From: JAICYJ01 sp045806525
Lineage (GTDB): Bacteria > Actinomycetota > Thermoleophilia > Gaiellales > JAICJC01
Length of the DNA stretch: 24,234 bases
Reading direction: 5' to 3'
NCBI GenBank assembly: GCA_045806525.1
Contig: JBJMJD010000028.1
Location: 1 to 24,234, forward strand
Below the pieces are notes generated by a model. The model saw only the letters and a list, made by a program, of their open reading frames with translations. It searched no databases and was not told the origin of the DNA. The position numbers and the translations under genes were made by a program. Below, in pieces: positions 20,767 to 24,234 of this stretch (its first letter is position 1; each line of letters starts with the position of its first letter).

Positions 20767-21752
20767 CACGTGAGCTGCGCAGCTTCACGCTGCACGTTCA
20801 GCTCGACGTCGACGGCGTGCTGGCCGTCGTCGGCCCCTCCGGTGCGGGCAAGTCGACGCTGCTGCGCCTGATCGCGGGGCTCGATGCGCCCTCGCGCGGC
20901 CGCATCGAGTGCGACGGCGATCTCTGGTTCGGCGACGGGCGCGACCTGCCGCCGGAGCGGCGCCGCTGCGGGTTCGTGTTCCAGGACTACGCGTTGTTCC
21001 CGCACATGACGGTGCGCCAGAACGTCGCCTACGGCGCCGACGGCACGGACATCGATCCGCTGCTCGACCGGGTCGGGATCGGGCACCTGGCAGGGGCCCG
21101 CCCGCCGCGGCTGTCCGGCGGCGAGCGGCAGCGGGTGGCCCTGGCGCGGGCGCTTGCGCTGCAGCCGCAGGCGCTGTTGCTGGACGAGCCGCTGTCGGCG
21201 CTCGATCCGGCCACGCGCGGCGCGGTCGCGGCGGAGCTGGCCGCGGTGCTGCGGGATGCGGCCGTGCCCGCCATCGTGGTCACGCATGCCTACGACGAGG
21301 CGGTGTCGCTGGCCGGCCGGGTGGCCGTGATCGAGCAGGGCCGGGTGGTGCAGGAGGGCACGCCGCGCGAGCTGCTGGAAGCGCCGCTGACGTCGTTCGT
21401 CGCGGAGTTCGCCGGCACCAACTACCTTCCGGGGATGGCGTCCGGAGGCCTGGTGCACCTCGACCGCGGTGGCTCGGTGCGGATCGCCGGCCATGCATCC
21501 GGGCGGGTCGCGGTGCTGGTCGCCCCCTGGGAGATCACGCTCTCGCTGGCGCCGGTCGACGACTCCGCCCAGAACCACGTCGCAGGGGCGATCGAGCGGG
21601 TGGTGCCGATGGGAAACCGGGTGCGCGTCACCATCGACGGCATCGCCGCCGAGATCACGCCCGAATCAGCCGAGCGGCTGGCACTCCAGCCGGGGGTACG
21701 GGTGATCGCCTCCTGGAAGGCCACCAGCACCCGGATCCTCGCCGCCGGATAG
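20763..21752 (+). CDS. modC: Molybdate ABC transporter ATP-binding protein
   Basis: 329 residues from GTG. ABC ATPase: Walker A GPSGAGKS (24-31), Q-loop Q74 (FVFQDYALFPH), signature LSGGERQRVALARAL (117-131), Walker B LLLDEP (138-143), D-loop SALD and H-loop His175 (VVTHAYDEA). A C-terminal TOBE/Mop domain spans about 265-329 (VAGAIERVVPMGNRVRVTI, VIASWKATSTRI), which binds molybdate in ModC proteins and can inhibit transport. The N-terminus is short, starting directly at the first beta strand, as is common for ModC. The start overlaps modB by four bases. It completes the regulator-modABC operon; glycerate kinase begins 9 bp later with its own -10-like box. Confidence 0.94.
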   Translation: MTRELRSFTLHVQLDVDGVLAVVGPSGAGKSTLLRLIAGLDAPSRGRIECDGDLWFGDGRDLPPERRRCGFVFQDYALFPHMTVRQNVAYGADGTDIDPLLDRVGIGHLAGARPPRLSGGERQRVALARALALQPQALLLDEPLSALDPATRGAVAAELAAVLRDAAVPAIVVTHAYDEAVSLAGRVAVIEQGRVVQEGTPRELLEAPLTSFVAEFAGTNYLPGMASGGLVHLDRGGSVRIAGHASGRVAVLVAPWEITLSLAPVDDSAQNHVAGAIERVVPMGNRVRVTIDGIAAEITPESAERLALQPGVRVIASWKATSTRILAAG

Positions 21753-21755
21753 GGT
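21750..21755 (+). promoter_or_regulatory. Candidate leaderless -10 box of glycerate kinase
   Basis: TAGGGT, which overlaps the modC stop codon, then 6 nt and GTG at 21762. It could give glycerate kinase expression independent of molybdate control. Confidence 0.4.
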
Positions 21756-21761
21756 CCGTGG

Positions 21762-22733
21762 GTGCGGGTCGTGATCGCGCCGGACAAGCTGAAGGGCACC
21801 TACAGCGCCGATGAGGCGGCGCGGGCGCTGGCACGAGGATGGCGATCGCGCAGGCAGGACGATCTGCGGCTGGTGCCGCTGGCCGACGGCGGCGAGGGCA
21901 CGGCAGCGGCGCTGCTGACGGCGCGCGGCGGCACCTGGCGATCGGCCCCCGCGCACGACGCGCGAGGCCGGCCGGTCGAGGCCCGGTACGCCGATCTCGG
22001 TGCGGGCGATGCGGCGCTGGACGTGGCTGAGGCCTGCGGCATGTGGCGGGTCGCCGACCTGCCGCCAGATCCGCTCGAGGCGACCTCACTGGGTGCCGGC
22101 GAGCTGATCGCCCGGGCGATCGCCGATGGCGGCACGCGGATCGTCGTCGGCGTCGGCGGCACCGCCACCACCGACGGCGGCGTCGGCCTGCGGGGTGCGC
22201 TGGGGCCGGTGCCGGAGGGCGTGTCGCTGGTGGCGGCGCTGGATGTCGACAACCCGCTGCTGGGCGCGGCCGGCGCGGCTGCGGTGTACGGGCCGCAGAA
22301 GGGCGCGAGCCCACAGCAGGTGGCAGAGCTGGATCGGCGTCTGGCAGCGCTGGAGCTGGCGTCGGCGCGGCGGCCCGGCGCCGGCGCCGGCGGCGGTATC
22401 GGCGCGATGCTGATGGATCTCGGGGCCGAGGCGGTGCCGGGCGCGCGGCTGGTGCTGGACGAGGTCGGCTTTGACCGAGCCCTAGACGGGGCCGGTCTCT
22501 GCATCACCGCTGAGGGCCGGATCGACGGCCAGACCCTGCGCGGCAAGGTGGTGTCGGCCGTGGCGCAGCGCTGCCGCACGGCGAGCGTGACCTGTGTCGC
22601 CGTGGGCGGCGTCGTCGACGCGGAGGCGGCCGCCGCGCTCGCGGAGCTGGGTGCAGACACCCTGCAGCAGGGCGACCTCGAGGCGGCCGGGGCGGAGCTG
22701 GCCGCGAGGCTAGCGCGCGGTGGCCGGTTGTGA
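21762..22733 (+). CDS. glxK: Glycerate kinase (GlxK/GarK type)
   Basis: 323 residues from GTG. Class-II glycerate kinases phosphorylate D-glycerate (usually to 2-phosphoglycerate), linking glyoxylate or serine-derived carbon to glycolysis. Family blocks: APDKLKGTYSADEAA (6-20), LADGGEGTAAAL (40-51), GVGGTATTDGGVGLRGAL (about 130-147), LDVDNPLLGAAGAA, VYGPQKGA, GAGAGGGIGAML, and ITAEGRIDGQTLRGK (about 249-263). It is slightly shorter than the usual 370-380 residues, because the loop after LRGAL is trimmed, but the core blocks are intact. It follows modC by 9 bp. Its 3' end overlaps the convergent htpX by 24 bp. There are no glyoxylate genes in the window to indicate a pathway. Confidence 0.9.
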   Translation: MRVVIAPDKLKGTYSADEAARALARGWRSRRQDDLRLVPLADGGEGTAAALLTARGGTWRSAPAHDARGRPVEARYADLGAGDAALDVAEACGMWRVADLPPDPLEATSLGAGELIARAIADGGTRIVVGVGGTATTDGGVGLRGALGPVPEGVSLVAALDVDNPLLGAAGAAAVYGPQKGASPQQVAELDRRLAALELASARRPGAGAGGGIGAMLMDLGAEAVPGARLVLDEVGFDRALDGAGLCITAEGRIDGQTLRGKVVSAVAQRCRTASVTCVAVGGVVDAEAAAALAELGADTLQQGDLEAAGAELAARLARGGRL

Positions 22734-23651
22734 GGCCGGAGCCGGCAGCGTGAACCCGCCCAGCTTCTCCAGCACCGCGATCCGGTCCTCCAGCGGCGGG
22801 TGCGTGTCGAACATGCCGCCCAGGCTCGAGCGCAGCCCCTTGTGGTCGCGCAGCGGCGACTCGATGTAGAGGTGCGCCGTGGCGCGCGTCACCGTGTGCA
22901 GCGGCTGCGTGTCGTCGCGCAGGGCGGCCAGCGCCATCGCCAGGCCCTCGGCGTCGCCGGTGATCTCGGCGGCGCTGGCATCGGCCAGGTACTCACGTCG
23001 GCGTGACAGCGACATCTGCAGCAGCGTCGCGCCCACCGGGGCCAGCACGGCCGCCACCAGGCCCGCGATCACGCCGATCGCGCCCAGGCCGCCCTCACGC
23101 TCGTCGCTGCCCCCGCCGAAGATCGTGATCCGCATCAGCAGGTCGGAGGCGAGCGCGATCACGCCCACCAGCACCGCGGCCAGGCTCATCAGCCGCACGT
23201 CGCGGTTACGGATATGCGACACCTCGTGCGCCAGCACCCCCTCCAGCTCGCGCTTGTTCATCATCTTGGCCAGGCCGGCGGTGACGGCGACGTAGGCGTG
23301 GTCGGGGTCGCGTCCCGCTGCGAACGCGTTCGGCGAGGGGTCGTCGATCATGTACAGGTCGGGAGTCTTGGCCAGGCCGGCTGCGATGCCCACGTTCTCG
23401 AGCGCCCGGTACAGCTCCGGCTGCTGCTCCTTGGTGACCTTGTGCGCGCCGGATGCGGCGGCGATCATCGCGCCGGCCGCGAACCACGAGACGATGCCGT
23501 AGACGATCGCGATGATGCCGATGAACCCCGCCACGCCGGGCTGGTAGGCGAAGTAGACGGCGGCCGAGAAGATGCCCACCAGGATCGCGAACCCGAACAG
23601 CACGAACGTGGTGCGCACACGGTTCGCGCGGATCTGCTGCTGCAGCGTCAT
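22710..23651 (-). CDS. htpX: HtpX-type membrane zinc protease (M48)
   Basis: 313 residues. HtpX degrades misfolded membrane proteins. Transmembrane helices lie at about 16-36 and 41-66, with two more in the 153-175 and 188-212 region. The zinc site is HEVSH (H142, E143, H146) with the third ligand E220 in SRRREYLAD, as in the M48 family. DPSPNAFAAG (104-113) and MFDTHPPLEDRI near the end are diagnostic HtpX blocks. The ATG lies one base after the lemA stop, so the two are an operon. The LemA-HtpX pairing is widespread in actinobacteria. The 3' end overlaps glycerate kinase by 24 bp. No heat-shock promoter is visible because the operon start is at the window edge. Confidence 0.94.
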   Translation of the reverse strand: MTLQQQIRANRVRTTFVLFGFAILVGIFSAAVYFAYQPGVAGFIGIIAIVYGIVSWFAAGAMIAAASGAHKVTKEQQPELYRALENVGIAAGLAKTPDLYMIDDPSPNAFAAGRDPDHAYVAVTAGLAKMMNKRELEGVLAHEVSHIRNRDVRLMSLAAVLVGVIALASDLLMRITIFGGGSDEREGGLGAIGVIAGLVAAVLAPVGATLLQMSLSRRREYLADASAAEITGDAEGLAMALAALRDDTQPLHTVTRATAHLYIESPLRDHKGLRSSLGGMFDTHPPLEDRIAVLEKLGGFTLPAPASQPATAR

Positions 23652-23652
23652 G

Positions 23653-24207
23653 TCACACCGAGACGGCGACGGGGGCGCGGTCGCCGTCGTCGTCCAGCCG
23701 GAAGAACTCGCGTGGACTGAACCCGAAGGTGCCTGCCACCACGCTGGCGGGGAACGTCTGCTGCGCGGTGTTGTAGGCCTGCACGACGGTGTTGTAGTAC
23801 CGGCGCGCTGCCGCGATCTTGTCCTCGGTGTCGGTCAGCTCGTCCTGCAGCCGCTTGAAGTTCTCGCTGGCCCGCAGCTGTGGATAGGCCTCGGCCACGG
23901 CGAACAGCCGCCCCAGCGCCGCCCCGGTCTTGCCGGCCGCATCGGCCGCACCGGCCACCCCCTGTGCCGACAGCGTGCTGGCCCGGGCCTGGGCTAGTTC
24001 CTCGAATAGACCCGACTCGTGCGCCGCGTAGGCCTTCACCGATTCCACCAGGTTCGGGATCAGGTCGGCGCGCCGCTTCAGCTGGATGTCGATGCCCGAG
24101 AAGCCCTGATCGGTCTCGTTGCGCAGCCGCACCAGCCGGTTGTAGGTGTACATCAGCCAGCCCAGCACCAGCACGACCAGCGCGATGATCACGATCAGGA
24201 CGATCAC
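23653..24207 (-). CDS. lemA: LemA family protein
   Basis: 184 residues from GTG. A single N-terminal transmembrane helix (about 2-19) with almost no residues before it, then a long helical domain. Family blocks: YNRLVRLRNETDQGFSGIDI, QLKRRADLIPNLVESVKAYA, AYPQLRASENFKRLQDEL, TEDKIAAARRYYN and FPASVVAGTFGF. The molecular function is unknown; LemA proteins form helical assemblies and are commonly co-encoded with membrane proteases such as HtpX, as here, so a membrane-quality-control role is plausible. TAGGCT ends 7 nt before the GTG, and no Shine-Dalgarno sequence is seen. Confidence 0.93.
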   Translation of the reverse strand: MIVLIVIIALVVLVLGWLMYTYNRLVRLRNETDQGFSGIDIQLKRRADLIPNLVESVKAYAAHESGLFEELAQARASTLSAQGVAGAADAAGKTGAALGRLFAVAEAYPQLRASENFKRLQDELTDTEDKIAAARRYYNTVVQAYNTAQQTFPASVVAGTFGFSPREFFRLDDDGDRAPVAVSV

Positions 24208-24214
24208 GAACAGA

Positions 24215-24220
24215 AGCCTA
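24215..24220 (-). promoter_or_regulatory. Candidate leaderless -10 box of the lemA-htpX operon
   Basis: TAGGCT on the minus strand, 7 nt before the GTG at 24207. The -35 region lies beyond the window. Confidence 0.4.
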
Positions 24221-24234
24221 CCGGGCCGGCGCGA

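Noticed and set aside
22710..22733. GCTAGC/GCGCGC palindromes in the glxK-htpX overlap as a terminator
   Set aside because: Lies inside both coding regions and forms no stem longer than a few bases.

Overview
The window is about 70% GC and densely packed: 28 protein genes, almost no free intergenic DNA, and no tRNA, rRNA, CRISPR array or insertion sequence that I can see. Several markers point to a high-GC actinobacterium (Actinomycetota): a SigR/SigH-type sigma factor with a zinc anti-sigma partner, NucS mismatch endonuclease, a Mycobacterium-LpdA-like flavoprotein, an ECF42/DGPF pair, and many start codons placed 6-7 nt after a TAnnnT -10 box, as in leaderless transcripts. Futalosine-pathway menaquinone genes together with a FabI-type reductase suggest a deep lineage such as Thermoleophilia. 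That placement is inference.

Layout. 1-4119 (minus): a tightly overlapped cofactor operon nadB-nadC-nadA-mqnB-mqnD, joining de novo NAD synthesis (aspartate to nicotinate mononucleotide) to two steps of the futalosine route to menaquinone; mqnD runs off the left edge. 4160-5065 (plus): a redox-stress sigma/anti-sigma pair behind a textbook SigR-type promoter. 5050-6784: a MobA/MocA-like nucleotidyltransferase (minus) divergent from an M24 aminopeptidase (plus). 6797-9316 (minus): an ECF sigma factor, a single-pass membrane partner, and an M16 zinc peptidase. 9405-10172 (plus): a dienelactone-hydrolase-family enzyme. 10169-11715 (minus): a DGPF/YCII protein and an ECF42 sigma factor with a matching promoter. 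11976-12641 (plus): nucS. 12664-13842 (minus): a class-V aminotransferase, divergent from an LpdA-like flavoprotein (13866-15269, plus). 15278-18803 (minus): acyl-CoA synthetase, fabI and a metallo-beta-lactamase-fold hydrolase. 18837-21752 (plus): a molybdate operon (HTH-TOBE regulator, modA, modB, modC), followed by glycerate kinase (21762-22733). 22710-24207 (minus): lemA-htpX.

How the genes work together. The nad and mqn genes make the electron carriers NAD and menaquinone. LpdA-like proteins use NAD(P)H to reduce quinones. The mod genes import molybdate for molybdenum enzymes, and the MobA/MocA-like protein may modify their cofactor. Three separate ECF sigma systems lie within 8 kb, each with its own partner protein and a candidate autoregulatory promoter of a different class.

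Most of the window is ordinary core metabolism. The most unusual features concern initiation. Nine same-strand junctions have 4-bp NTGA overlaps; seven use ATGA or GTGA, and two (nadC/nadA, modA/modB) read CTGA, implying CUG starts. The class-V aminotransferase lacks any ATG, GTG or TTG before its conserved N-terminus but has an ATC exactly where a leaderless start is expected. A pair of 11-bp tandem repeats between acs and the molybdate regulator is a good operator candidate. I found no clearly new multi-gene system.
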